Source: Microcystis aeruginosa Ma_SC_T_19800800_S464
GTDB lineage: Bacteria > Cyanobacteriota > Cyanobacteriia > Cyanobacteriales > Microcystaceae
Reading direction: 5' to 3'
Length of the DNA: 63,726 bases
NCBI GenBank assembly: GCA_007095785.1
Contig: SFBL01000001.1
Span: 1 to 63,726, forward strand
Positions 21,038 through 29,280 of this stretch are shown piece by piece; position 1 is the first letter of the stretch, and every line of letters begins with the position of its first letter. A model generated the notes under the pieces. It did no database searches. It was not told the origin of the DNA and was given only the letters and a program-made list of their open reading frames with translations. A program made the translations under genes and the position numbers.

Positions 21038-21385
21038 TCAAACGGCTTGCAACATGAATTCAACCTTGATCGCTTCAAACGGGAACTCTACGCTCCCATC
21101 TGCTACACGGCTCAGAATACCGACATTTAAAAGTGCCGTAATATCTCCATGTACTGCTTTAACATCCCGATGTACTCGCCTCGCCGCCTCACGGATAGAA
21201 ATGGGGCCAGCACCGCACATAGCTTTGAGGAGTTCCCACCGCTTGGCAGTCAGAACTTTCCAGAGAAGTTCGGGGGTAGCAAAACTGATACGAACTTCTT
21301 TTTCTGCTCGACCAGTTTTCATCGCTTGAACGGCATCGGCAAGGGTGTCAGTCAAGGAGCGAACTTCAAGAACGACCGTGTTCAT
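21038..21385 (-). CDS. Winged-helix antitoxin, TumA-like
   Basis: 115 residues: basic N-terminus, S-F-A-T-P-E-L-L-W-K-V-L-T-A-K-R-W-E-L-L-K, then a wHTH (I-S-I-R-E-A-A-R-R-V-H-R-D-V-K-A-V-H-G-D-I-T-A-L-L). Second gene of the pair; its start overlaps the toxin gene by 20 bp. GC content is visibly higher than the surroundings, implying recent transfer. Confidence 0.75.
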   Translation of the reverse strand: MNTVVLEVRSLTDTLADAVQAMKTGRAEKEVRISFATPELLWKVLTAKRWELLKAMCGAGPISIREAARRVHRDVKAVHGDITALLNVGILSRVADGSVEFPFEAIKVEFMLQAV

Positions 21386-21662
21386 AATTCCACCTCAAAA
21401 TGTCAGAGTTGAAGTCGGCCATCAATTGGTCTGGCGAAGAGAAAGCGTAAAGAGACTCCACACCATCGAAATGACGGTGATCGCCTTTACCGCGTTCGTT
21501 ATCATATCGCAACACACATTTGCCGTTGACTATGTAAGCGAGACGATATTTGTAAGGATGCTCCGATGGCAGAACTGGTTGGGGAACACGCCAGACAGTG
21601 ACTTCTGCGAATGCGTCTGGGGCCAAGATGACGCGACGACGAATGAGCGCGGTAGCCTTCAT
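21366..21662 (-). CDS. TumE-family (DUF6516) toxin
   Basis: 98 residues: R-V-P-Q-P-V-x-P-S-x-H-P-Y-K-Y-R-L-A-Y-I-V-N-G-K-C-V-L-R-Y-D-N-E-R-G-K-G-D-H-R-H. The Y-D-N-E-x-G-K-G-D-H-x-H core is typical of the DUF6516/TumE toxins, as I recall. Toxin-first operon with the wHTH antitoxin. The cassette interrupts a copy of the CHAT 5' module (homology resumes at 21712). Confidence 0.72.
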   Translation of the reverse strand: MKATALIRRRVILAPDAFAEVTVWRVPQPVLPSEHPYKYRLAYIVNGKCVLRYDNERGKGDHRHFDGVESLYAFSSPDQLMADFNSDILRWNYEHGRS

Positions 21663-21711
21663 GTTGGATATACTAACAACACCTTAGCCTGTTGTCAATG
21701 TCCCCAACAGT

Positions 21712-21972
21712 TAAAAACTCCTGATATTCCTCTATACTTGCCGCTTGAGGGTTGAGATATTGCCCCAACTGTTGCGCCATATTCCGTAACCAAGCCGCAT
21801 TATTATTATTTCCTTGTTGTTCTAACCCTGTTGCATAGTTTTCCATCACCTGCAAAAATTCGGGATCAATCAATTCCTGATTTGCTTGCAGAATATTGGG
21901 TTCCTCACCATCGGCACAAGTGAGCAACTTTTCAATTAAATTAATATAAGCTTGGGCGCGTTGTTCATCCAT
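21712..21972 (-). pseudogene. Copy B of the CHAT-gene 5' module
   Basis: From ATG 21972: M-D-E-Q-R-A-Q-A-Y-I-N-L-I-E-K-L-L, then through L-N-P-Q-A-A-S-I-E-E-Y-Q-E-F-L, nearly identical to residues 1-85 of the TPR-CHAT protein. Homology stops at 21712, where the TumE/TumA cassette begins; the frame then runs into foreign sequence and ends at 21673. Confidence 0.75.
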
Positions 21973-22001
21973 TGTTTTGATTGTGATTGTTATAATTATA
22001 T

Positions 22002-22304
22002 TTATGATTGAGGAGGAAAAGGAATAATAATGTAGCGGATGACTGTTCCTAGTAAAGCCGTTCCCAAAATTCCGATTAACGTCCAAATCTGTGCCTTTTG
22101 AGAGCCTTTCAATTCTTTGGTATCTTCTTTTACACTTTCAATATCTTTTTCCAAACTATCGATTTTTTCCTCCAATCTAGCTTGTCCAACTTCTAAATTA
22201 GTGAGGCGATTATTCATTATTTCTAACTTTTGTTCCAGTCTGTCAAATCTTTGGTCAAACTTAGTGAGATATTCTTTAAGGTCTTGTTCAATAGTAACTG
22301 ACAT
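22002..22304 (-). CDS. Coiled-coil protein with C-terminal membrane anchor
   Basis: 100 residues: heptad-rich coiled coil (about 5-68) and one TM helix near the C-terminus (Q-K-A-Q-I-W-T-L-I-G-I-L-G-T-A-L-L-G). A paralogue with the same Q-A-Q-I-W-T-L-I-G-I-L motif is at 24830-25111. It sits upstream of copy B of the CHAT module. Function unknown; a membrane-tethered scaffold is a guess. Confidence 0.7.
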   Translation of the reverse strand: MSVTIEQDLKEYLTKFDQRFDRLEQKLEIMNNRLTNLEVGQARLEEKIDSLEKDIESVKEDTKELKGSQKAQIWTLIGILGTALLGTVIRYIIIPFPPQS

Positions 22305-22350
22305 CTGATGATTCTCCTAATAATGATGCTTGTCAATATTATTGTATATC

Positions 22351-22519
22351 TTAATCATTAGCACAAGTGAGCAACTGTTCAATTAAATTAATATAAGCTT
22401 GGCTGCGTTGTTCATCCATTGTCTGTACTGTGACTGATGTGATTGTGTGATAGACTGTGATTTTTTTTAGAGGCCGACTCGATGATATTTAGATAAGCTT
22501 GGGTGCGTTTTTCGTCCAT
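22351..22519 (-). pseudogene. Copies C1 and C2 of the CHAT-gene 5' end
   Basis: C1 (ATG 22419) reads M-D-E-Q-R-S-Q-A-Y-I-N-L-I-E-Q-L-L-T-C-A then stops. C2 (ATG 22519) reads M-D-E-K-R-T-Q-A-Y-L. The upstream leader (ATTGTCTGTACTGTGA... on +) is shared with the leaders at 20353 and 23292, so the regulatory region was copied too. Confidence 0.65.
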
Positions 22520-22537
22520 AACCTTAATCCGATGCTT

Positions 22538-22750
22538 TTACAAAAGTTTTTTAAATTCTTCAATAGACATTCCGGCACCTTTAATAATTGTTCCCATTGT
22601 ATAAGCATTAATTGGATTAGCTCTGGGAATTGTTAAGATATGCTCTCCATCAGTCATTGTAATATGTTTACCCTGTCGAACAATCCTAAATCCTGCTTTT
22701 TCAAAGGCTTTAATGGCTCGTTGATGATTAATTCCGGGAAGACTAGGCAT
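22538..22750 (-). CDS. hicA: HicA-family toxin
   Basis: 70 residues with the HicA double-stranded-RNA-binding-like fold: A-F-E-K-A-G-F-R-I-V-R-Q-G-K-H-I-T-M-T (catalytic-type His) and L-T-I-P-R-A-N-P. Overlaps the upstream hicB by 8 bp. Predicted mRNA-degrading toxin. Confidence 0.88.
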   Translation of the reverse strand: MPSLPGINHQRAIKAFEKAGFRIVRQGKHITMTDGEHILTIPRANPINAYTMGTIIKGAGMSIEEFKKLL

Positions 22751-23291
22751 GATTTAATTCAACTTCCACATAACAAGATTCTACACCTTGATTCAATTCC
22801 TCAGCAACTTCTAAATAAGACACAATAGCATCTTGAATATTATTGAGAGCTTCTTCTTTTGTCGTACCTTGAGAAGCACAGCCGGGTAAACCGGGACACC
22901 AAACAGCATATCCTTCTTCTGTTTGCTTAAGACTGACTTTATACTGCATATTTTTATAATAATAATCGTTGTCAGTTATTATAGCACGGCCATCATTAAT
23001 CTCTGCTTCTGCTTGTAATACTTCTAATAAAAACCCCTGATATTCCTCTATAGTTCCCGCTTGAGGGTTGAGATATTCCCTCAACTGTTGCGCCATATTC
23101 CGTAATAAAGCAACAGGATTATTATTTCCTTGTTCTTCTAACCATGTTGCATAGTTTTCCATCACCTGCAAAAATTCGGGATCAATCAATTCCTGATTAG
23201 CTTGTAGAATATTATTGGGTTCCTCATCATCAGTACAAGCGAGCAACTGTTCAATTAAATTAACATAAGCTTGGGCGCGTTGTTCGTTCAT
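22743..23291 (-). CDS. hicB: HicB antitoxin, preceded in frame by copy D of the CHAT 5' module
   Basis: The open frame encodes 182 residues. Residues 1-95 are a full copy of the TPR-CHAT N-terminal module (M-N-E-Q-R-A-Q-A-Y...E-V-L-Q-A-E-A). From M115 (ATG at 22949) a standard 68-residue HicB follows: Y-K-V-S-L-K-Q-T-E-E-G-Y-A-V-W-C-P-G-L-P-G-C-A-S-Q-G. HicB probably starts at 22949, but no stop separates the parts, so a fusion can be made from ATG 23291. hicB precedes hicA. Confidence 0.8.
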   Translation of the reverse strand: MNEQRAQAYVNLIEQLLACTDDEEPNNILQANQELIDPEFLQVMENYATWLEEQGNNNPVALLRNMAQQLREYLNPQAGTIEEYQGFLLEVLQAEAEINDGRAIITDNDYYYKNMQYKVSLKQTEEGYAVWCPGLPGCASQGTTKEEALNNIQDAIVSYLEVAEELNQGVESCYVEVELNHA

Positions 23292-23416
23292 TGTCTGTAC
23301 TGTGATTGATGTGATTATGTGAGGGACTATGATGTTTTTTGGCGGATGACTCTATGATAGGATGAGTCCCCTTGATATAGGGCGATTATGACACAGAATG
23401 CTATAGAGGACATTAA

Positions 23417-23638
23417 CTATAAACGCTCAAATTCATCAACTCTTAATCCCGCTTGTCTTAAAATACTGGGAATTGTACCGATTGTTACCTCCTTATAACA
23501 AGGAACAATCGTTGTCCTTTTTCCTTCGGGAGTATCTTTGGCAAACTTAACATGACTCCCCTTTTGACTAACAACTTCAAACCCTGCCGCTTCCAACTTG
23601 CGTTTAATTTCACGATAAGATAAAGGCTTAAGCGGCAT
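23417..23638 (-). CDS. hicA: HicA-family toxin (second pair)
   Basis: 73 residues: Y-R-E-I-K-R-K-L-E-A-A-G-F-E-V-V-S-Q-K-G-S-H-V-K-F and T-T-I-V-P-C-Y-K-E-V-T-I-G-T-I-P-S-I-L-R. Typical HicA with the G-S-H-x-K-F catalytic motif. Overlaps hicB by 11 bp. Confidence 0.9.
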   Translation of the reverse strand: MPLKPLSYREIKRKLEAAGFEVVSQKGSHVKFAKDTPEGKRTTIVPCYKEVTIGTIPSILRQAGLRVDEFERL

Positions 23639-23834
23639 TGATTTCTACCTCTATCTTCTGTAATTGGGGAATAACTGTCGCACAAGGCGGTTCAAAATGT
23701 AATTCTAAAGCCTCTTGCAGATTGTTTAACGCCTTGGTTTCCGTTTCCCCTTGACTAGCAACATCAACCTCTAAACATTGAGCAACAAACCAATTATCTT
23801 CTTGAAAAATTCTCGCTGTAAATACCTGTCTCAT
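23628..23834 (-). CDS. hicB: HicB-family antitoxin (second pair)
   Basis: About 68 residues from ATG 23834; ATGs at 23840 and 23861 are in frame, but CAGGAA is well spaced only for 23834. HicB pattern: F-T-A-R-I-F-Q-E-D-N-W-F-V-A-Q-C-L-E-V-D-V-A-S-Q-G-E-T-E-T-K-A-L-N-N-L-Q-E-A-L-E-L. Neutralises HicA. Confidence 0.87.
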   Translation of the reverse strand: MRQVFTARIFQEDNWFVAQCLEVDVASQGETETKALNNLQEALELHFEPPCATVIPQLQKIEVEINAA

Positions 23835-23909
23835 TTTCATTTTCCTGATTGAGCTTTCCATGATTATATGTCAGGCTAGAATGACAGTCAATTAAATAAT
23901 CATATAGAT

Positions 23910-24116
23910 CATGCTTTAGACTTCTACATAACAAGATTCTATACCTTATATCCCGTAACCAATAACCCTGTTGCATAGTTTTCCATCACCTGCAAAAATT
24001 CGGGATCAATCAATTCCTGATTTGCTTGCAGAATATTATTGAGTTCCTCATCATCAGTACAAGTGAGCAACTGTTCAATTAAATTAACATAAGCTTGTAA
24101 TCTGGTTTTATCCATA
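23910..24116 (-). pseudogene. Copy E: joined relics of hicB 3' end and CHAT 5' module
   Basis: On the + strand 23910-23945 matches the hicB 3' end at 22749-22790 (CATAACAAGATTCTA). It is followed without a gap by module sequence (about 23958-24116) with an internal deletion, ending in ATG 24116 (M-D-K-T-R-L-Q-A-Y). A recombination scar of the copy D arrangement. Confidence 0.6.
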
Positions 24117-24156
24117 ACCGTTGCATTTGAATCAATGAGAAAAAATACTGAACTGC

Positions 24157-24429
24157 TTAAGGAAAAGTTTTGTAAATTTCTCGACGATGGGCAACTCTTT
24201 GACAGATAATCTTTTGATTTTTTTTGTCAAGGGTTAAGCCAACCCTATAATCTCCTATTCTAATTTTATACTTATCTTTGTAGCCTTTCATTTTCTTTAA
24301 ATATCCTAATTCATAAGGATTATCAGCTTCTAATTCCTCAAAAACAATTAATCTAATACTAGATTGTATATCTTGAGGTAAAGAAGCTAATTCTTTTAAA
24401 AATCTTTTTGTATATTCAACTTTCCACAT
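24157..24429 (-). CDS. relE: RelE/ParE-family toxin
   Basis: 90 residues: V-E-Y-T-K-R-F-L-K-E-L-A-S-L-P-Q-D, L-K-K-M-K-G-Y-K-D-K-Y-K-I-R-I-G-D-Y-R-V-G and V-A-H-R-R-E-I-Y-K, the RelE pattern with the terminal H-R-x-x-I-Y. Overlaps its antitoxin by 14 bp. Confidence 0.88.
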   Translation of the reverse strand: MWKVEYTKRFLKELASLPQDIQSSIRLIVFEELEADNPYELGYLKKMKGYKDKYKIRIGDYRVGLTLDKKNQKIICQRVAHRREIYKTFP

Positions 24430-24628
24430 TGTTATTGTTGATTGATGCTAGGTATTTTAAGGCTTCTTCCTTACAAAGAGTTGGATCATTTTCAACTTCT
24501 TCAATCAATTTTGCGAGTCCATAATCTTCAAGAATTTCTTCGATTTTTTCAAATTCAGCAATGGGAATCTGAACGGCAATCATTTTTTGATTGTTGTCTA
24601 ATACATAGCTTTTGTTGATTTCTAGCAT
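24416..24628 (-). CDS. RelB-like antitoxin
   Basis: 70 residues from ATG 24628, which has a strong GGAGG 6 nt upstream (an ATG 15 nt earlier lacks one). Sequence M-L-E-I-N-K-S-Y-V-L-D, then a long acidic helix (E-F-E-K-I-E-E-I-L-E-D-Y-G-L-A-K-L-I-E-E-V). Small antitoxin paired with RelE. Confidence 0.8.
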   Translation of the reverse strand: MLEINKSYVLDNNQKMIAVQIPIAEFEKIEEILEDYGLAKLIEEVENDPTLCKEEALKYLASINNNNVES

Positions 24629-24829
24629 TGATTCCTCCGTCAAAGTTATTTGTGTTTTCAGAAAGCAATCATCGTCTTAACTATGATTTATGTCATCAAC
24701 TGTGATTCTTTTTTAGAGAGCGACCCCATGATATAATATCAGACAATCAATACTCATGATTGTCTTTAGACAATCTAATCATAGTCGATAATTCAATCAT
24801 TCTCAATCATAGTTTAGACGGTATTGCAA

Positions 24830-25111
24830 TTAAGGATTACCCGAAATAACAAACCTACCCACTGCCACTAAAAACCCTCCTACCGCCGTAATTAAAATAC
24901 CAATTAATGTCCAAATTTGAGCCTGTTGTGAACTTTTAATCGCCTTAACATCTTGCTTCAGGTTATCGATTTCCACCTTTAATACCTGTCTTTCCCCCTT
25001 AGCTTCTGTTAACTCAATTTTAATGCCTGTAACATCTTTTTGTAAATTCTCTAATTTGTGATTAATTTGAGCTAAAATTTCCCCTAGGTTTTGTTCAATT
25101 ATCACTGACAT
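24830..25111 (-). CDS. Coiled-coil protein with C-terminal membrane anchor (paralogue)
   Basis: 93 residues: coiled coil (about 10-62) and a C-terminal TM (I-W-T-L-I-G-I-L-I-T-A-V-G-G-F-L-V). Paralogue of 22002-22304. Upstream of the TA block; unknown function. Confidence 0.7.
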   Translation of the reverse strand: MSVIIEQNLGEILAQINHKLENLQKDVTGIKIELTEAKGERQVLKVEIDNLKQDVKAIKSSQQAQIWTLIGILITAVGGFLVAVGRFVISGNP

Positions 25112-25253
25112 TTATATTTTTCCTCATAATCAAAAAGCTCCCCGAATCATTCACCCTAAAACTCAAAATTGTTGAGCCAGTTCTTGGATAGCAAAGAATA
25201 AATAATAAATTTCATCGTTTTCACCAAGCATTTTGGGGACTACAGTTCCAAAA

Positions 25254-25281
25254 TTCGGGCTAGTCAAAGACTAAACCCGAA
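25254..25281 (-). terminator. Probable glgP terminator hairpin
   Basis: TTCGGG-C-TAGTC-AAA-GACTA-AA-CCCGAA forms an interrupted 11-bp stem just after the glgP stop (minus strand), followed on that strand by TTTTGG. Confidence 0.55.
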
Positions 25282-25295
25282 CTTGACCGAGTTTT

Positions 25296-27818
25296 TTAAT
25301 CCTCTAAACTAATCTTGACCGGATTAACTTTCCAAATCTCTTGACAATATTCCCAGATTGTGCGATCGCTAGAGAATTTGGCCATACGAACCGAGTTGAG
25401 AATCGACATCCGCGTCCACTTGTCTCGATCGCGATAAGCTTGACTTACCTGTTCTTGACAATCAGCGTAGGATTGATAATCAGCTAAAAGCATATACTGG
25501 TCATCGTAGAGGAGAGAATCGACGATCGGTCTGAATAATTCCGTGTCACCATGGCTAAAATAACCACTCTTAATTCGATCGATCACTCCCTTCAATTCGC
25601 GATTATTTTTGTAATAGCTCATCGGTTCATAACCGTGGGCCTTCTTAGCATAAACTTCTTCTGCTGTCAAGCCAAAAAGGAAGAAATTTTCTGCCCCTGC
25701 TTCCTCGCGAATTTCGATATTAGCGCCGTCCAGAGTCCCGATGGTGAGGGAGCCATTCATGGCAAACTTCATATTACCAGTTCCGGAAGCTTCCTTACCC
25801 GCCGTAGAAATCTGTTCGGAAAGATCCGCCGCCGGATAGATGCGCTGACCCAAAGAAACGTTAAAGTTAGGCAGGAAAACCACTTTTAAACGACCTCTGA
25901 CATCAGGATCCTTATTCACAATTTCAGCCACAGCATTAGTTAACTTAATAATTAACTTCGCCATAAAGTAGCCGGGGGCTGCCTTGCCACCAAAGATAAA
26001 AGTGCGCGGCACGATATCGATCTGAGGGTTCTGTTTAATGCGATTATAAAGGGCGATAATGTGCAGAACTGCCAGATGTTGGCGTTTGTATTCGTGAATC
26101 CGTTTTACCTGCACATCGAAAATCGAATTAACATCCACCTCGATATTGCGGGTTTTCAGCATATAAGCCGCTAAATCGGCCTTATTCGCCTGTTTAATTT
26201 CATACCAACGCTGACGGAATTCGGGATCATCAAGGTATTGTTCCAGTTTTCGCAATTCCTTCAGGTCTTTTAACCAATTATCGCCGATTTTTTCGGTAAA
26301 TAGTGCCGATAATTGGGGATTGCTCAATAAAATCCACCGGCGCGGGGTGACACCATTGGTTTTATTGTAGAATTTTTCCGGCCAGAGCATGGCAAACTCT
26401 TTCAAGGTGTCTTTTTGCAGTAACTCCGTGTGTAAGGCAGCGACTCCGTTAATTGAGTGACTACCCACACAGGCTAAATTAGCCATGCGAATTTGTTTAT
26501 TACCCCAACCAGCTTCTTCAACTATCGACAATTTGCCCAATAATTCCTCGTTATCGGGAAACCAAGTCCGCACATCGTCGAGGAAAAAGTGATTGATCAG
26601 ATAGATAATTTCTAGATGTCGGGGTAGCAATTTCCCCAGCAGCTCCGCCGACCAACGTTCTAGGGCTTCCGGCAATAGGGTATGATTGGTATAAGCGAAG
26701 GTTTTTTGGGTAATTGTCCAAGCTTTTGACCATTCTAAGCCGTTTTCATCCACTAACAAACGCATTAACTCAGCGATCGCAATGGCTGGGTGAGTATCGT
26801 TCAGTTGAATAGCGGCGGTTTCGTGGAAATTTTGCAGATTTTTGTGGCTTTTTAGGTGAATGCGAATTAAATCTTGCAGGGAAGCGGCCACAAAAAAGTA
26901 TTGTTGGGCGAGACGTAATTCGCGACCGGCGGGGGTGTTATCGTTGGGATAAAGGACTTTAGAAATGGTTTCCGCGTCCATTTTTTCAGCCACGGATTGA
27001 TCGTATAACCCGGCGTTAAAAGCCTCAAAATTAAACGATTCACTCGCTTCTGCTTTCCAGAGACGCAAAGCATTAACCGTGTTGGTTTTGTAACCCGGGA
27101 CGGGGGTATCGTGGGGAATGGCTAAAACCCGACGTTCCGGCAGCCATTGTACCCGTTCCTGTCCCTTATCATCGTGATAGATTTCCGTCCGGCCCCCCAG
27201 TTTTACTTCCACACTTTCATCGGGACGGGGTAATTCCCAAGGATTGCCGAAGCGTAGCCAGTTATCGGGGATTTCCACCTGCCAACCGTCTTGGATCATT
27301 TGATGGAAAATGCCAAATTCGTAGCGGATACCGTAACCAATGGCGGGAATTTCTAGGGAAGCGAGGGAATCGAGGAAACAAGCCGCTAAACGCCCTAAAC
27401 CGCCGTTGCCGAGGCCGGGATCTGGTTCCTGTTCGATAATTTCCTCAAAATCAAGACCTAATTCCTCGATCGTCTCTTTGATTAGGTCGTAAATACCCAA
27501 ATTAGCGAGATTATTACCTAAATACCGCCCCATGAGAAATTCGGCGGAGAAATAGCAGACGAGTTTAACTTTTTCTTGTTTGTAGGTGTCGGTGGATTTC
27601 AGAAAACGACGCAGCAGGCGATCGCGAACGGTGTAGGCCAGGGCGACATAGTAATTGTAGGGACTGGCATTGGTGCGGTTAACCCCTTGCAAATAAAATA
27701 GATTGTCCAGAAAAGCCCGTTTTAGGGTTTCGGGACTCATGCCCGTGCGATCGTCTTCGACTAAAGTGGGGCATTGAAGTGCTTCACGCCCATCAGCTAG
27801 GGTAGAGGTTGTCTCCAT
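25296..27818 (-). CDS. glgP: Glycogen phosphorylase
   Basis: 840 residues, full length for GT35. Phosphorolytic release of glucose-1-phosphate from glycogen. Visible: E-P-D-P-G-L-G-N-G-G-L-G-R-L-A-A-C-F near residue 133, I-Q-L-N-D-T-H-P-A-I-A-I, N-G-V-T-P-R-R-W, and the PLP lysine region E-A-S-G-T-G-N-M-K-F-A-M-N-G-S-L-T-I-G-T-L-D-G-A-N. Single-gene unit; its C-terminal codons are echoed at 15640-15678. Confidence 0.97.
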   Translation of the reverse strand: METTSTLADGREALQCPTLVEDDRTGMSPETLKRAFLDNLFYLQGVNRTNASPYNYYVALAYTVRDRLLRRFLKSTDTYKQEKVKLVCYFSAEFLMGRYLGNNLANLGIYDLIKETIEELGLDFEEIIEQEPDPGLGNGGLGRLAACFLDSLASLEIPAIGYGIRYEFGIFHQMIQDGWQVEIPDNWLRFGNPWELPRPDESVEVKLGGRTEIYHDDKGQERVQWLPERRVLAIPHDTPVPGYKTNTVNALRLWKAEASESFNFEAFNAGLYDQSVAEKMDAETISKVLYPNDNTPAGRELRLAQQYFFVAASLQDLIRIHLKSHKNLQNFHETAAIQLNDTHPAIAIAELMRLLVDENGLEWSKAWTITQKTFAYTNHTLLPEALERWSAELLGKLLPRHLEIIYLINHFFLDDVRTWFPDNEELLGKLSIVEEAGWGNKQIRMANLACVGSHSINGVAALHTELLQKDTLKEFAMLWPEKFYNKTNGVTPRRWILLSNPQLSALFTEKIGDNWLKDLKELRKLEQYLDDPEFRQRWYEIKQANKADLAAYMLKTRNIEVDVNSIFDVQVKRIHEYKRQHLAVLHIIALYNRIKQNPQIDIVPRTFIFGGKAAPGYFMAKLIIKLTNAVAEIVNKDPDVRGRLKVVFLPNFNVSLGQRIYPAADLSEQISTAGKEASGTGNMKFAMNGSLTIGTLDGANIEIREEAGAENFFLFGLTAEEVYAKKAHGYEPMSYYKNNRELKGVIDRIKSGYFSHGDTELFRPIVDSLLYDDQYMLLADYQSYADCQEQVSQAYRDRDKWTRMSILNSVRMAKFSSDRTIWEYCQEIWKVNPVKISLED

Positions 27819-27964
27819 GGGTTTTTGTTGTCCATATATTCGGGAGTTGATCGCCGATCAGATCTGATGACGATATCCTTTATAGTTTACTTGTTAGCTT
27901 TTAGAGAGACTCAGACATTTAGATTTCTATTGGTTTTGAGGGGAACGGCGATCGTAATTGCCGA

Positions 27965-27991
27965 CAAAAAAAGGGTGAACCCTGTCCACCC
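27965..27991 (-). terminator. Rho-independent terminator of the RRM gene
   Basis: On the minus strand GGGTG-GACAGGGTT-CACCC is followed by TTTTTTTT: a 5-bp GC stem and a U run, 25 bp past the gene stop. Confidence 0.7.
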
Positions 27992-28016
27992 TCCCACAAT
28001 TATTCACAAAAAAAGC

Positions 28017-28310
28017 TTAATAGCGTTTTTTTCTGTCACCACCACCACCATTGAAGGGCGCGCGCTCTTCACGATCGCGGGCTTCGTTAACTTTAATTGA
28101 TCGCCCCATCCAGTCAGCACCATCTAGTGCCTCAATTGCGGCGGTTTCCTGGACTTTACTTTCCATTTCCACGAAGGCGAAACCGCGTTTGCGGCCTGTC
28201 TCTTTGTCCACGGGAATATGAACCCTTTTAACTTTGCCGTACTCTGCAAAGACGTCGTTCAGATCTTCTTGGGAAATCTCGTAAGAGAGATTACCAACAA
28301 AAATAGACAT
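28017..28310 (-). CDS. Cyanobacterial RNA-binding protein (RRM, Rbp type)
   Basis: 97 residues from ATG 28310 (M-S-I-F-V-G-N-L-S-Y-E). RNP2 is I-F-V-G-N-L and RNP1 is K-R-G-F-A-F-V-E-M. A short C-terminal Gly tract (N-G-G-G-G-D-R-K-K-R-Y) makes it an Rbp with a reduced glycine tail. Such proteins bind RNA and are often cold- or light-regulated in cyanobacteria; a long 5' leader (28311-28480) would suit post-transcriptional control, which is inference. Confidence 0.88.
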   Translation of the reverse strand: MSIFVGNLSYEISQEDLNDVFAEYGKVKRVHIPVDKETGRKRGFAFVEMESKVQETAAIEALDGADWMGRSIKVNEARDREERAPFNGGGGDRKKRY

Positions 28311-28531
28311 AATACTTGAATCCTCGAACAATACTCGAAACGGTGTGGAGACACAAAATTCAGGGAGAAGCCGAACAATACTAAAGTAAAAGACTTACCG
28401 AGTTAATACTGAAAACGAACTTGAACACTAATCTTGACTCTCCCTTCGATCATAACACGAAAAGACTGGAGTTAATGTTAACTTTTATTCTCTGGGGCAA
28501 GAGACTGTTTTGGCCATCGGTGGCTACTCCC

Positions 28532-28786
28532 TCAACCGCCAGCTTTTTTCTCCCGACGAAATAACCAAATCATCAAGGCCACCACACCGATTTGTAGGGC
28601 AAAATTGGGTAAAGCGGTGGCTACGTCCCTAGCTGCCGCTAATTGGGCCAGAAACACCACCGCACCGATAAAACCAGAGGCCCCTAGACCAAGATAGATA
28701 AACTGCCGCAGCCCTCGGTAGGGATTAGCCGCTTCCTCTTTCAAGCGGGCGTATTTTTGGGGATCGAGTCGAGGGGATTTGCTCAT
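28532..28786 (-). CDS. DUF3493-type small membrane protein
   Basis: 84 residues: N-terminal P-R-L-D-P-Q-K-Y-A-R-L-K-E-E-A-A-N-P-Y-R-G-L-R-Q-F-I-Y, then two TM helices (about 29-48 and 59-76) and a basic tail. Matches the cyanobacterial/plant DUF3493 pattern. Function unknown. Confidence 0.7.
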   Translation of the reverse strand: MSKSPRLDPQKYARLKEEAANPYRGLRQFIYLGLGASGFIGAVVFLAQLAAARDVATALPNFALQIGVVALMIWLFRREKKAGG

Positions 28787-28823
28787 AAAAAAATCTTTCT
28801 AGCTTTGTATCTATTGTCCGTGA

Positions 28824-28829
28824 TATAAT
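28824..28829 (+). promoter_or_regulatory. -10 box of tRNA-Thr
   Basis: Perfect TATAAT 16 bp before the tRNA 5' end; no clear -35 (TTGTAT at about 28805 is a weak candidate). Confidence 0.55.
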
Positions 28830-28845
28830 GGGAAGTCGGCAATGT

Positions 28846-28917
28846 GCCGATGTAGCTCAGTGGTAGAGTAGTTGATTCGTAATCAATTGGTCGTGGGTTC
28901 AAATCCCATCATCGGCT
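28846..28917 (+). tRNA. tRNA-Thr (anticodon CGT)
   Basis: 72 nt cloverleaf: acceptor GCCGATG / CATCGGC, D arm GCTC-GAGT, anticodon stem GTTGA / TCAAT with loop TTCGTAA (anticodon CGT, reading ACG), T arm GTGGG-TTCAAAT-CCCAT, discriminator T. CCA is not encoded. Confidence 0.93.
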
Positions 28918-29280
28918 TGGGGTTTTACCTCCCGGAAGTTGACTAGGAAATACTGGTACAGTGGTTAAATGCCTTGGTTTTGTGGCGGCTATGGCAAAAC
29001 CCCCTAATGCCTTTGCAGGGGATTTGCGGCTCTCTTGGGTTTGGTGGGTAAAATCTATTCTCAGATACATTACTACTGGCGAGCGAATGGAACGAACCAC
29101 AAGAACACAAAGGACACAAGGATTGATCGGTCTTATATAAGTTAAACTTATCACACCAAGAGTAAGAGAGCCGATTTACTTCAATAAGCCATTTTAGCAG
29201 CAAACAAGAGGTAAAAGAGTTCATTGCTCGAACCGATCGCTCCCTATTTTGGGCGAAATCTTTGGGAAAAAATCAGCTAG
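28918..29280. other. Gene-free stretch after the tRNA
   Basis: 363 bp. I see no convincing gene, hairpin or mobile-element end in it. Short frames on both strands look non-coding. Confidence 0.4.
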
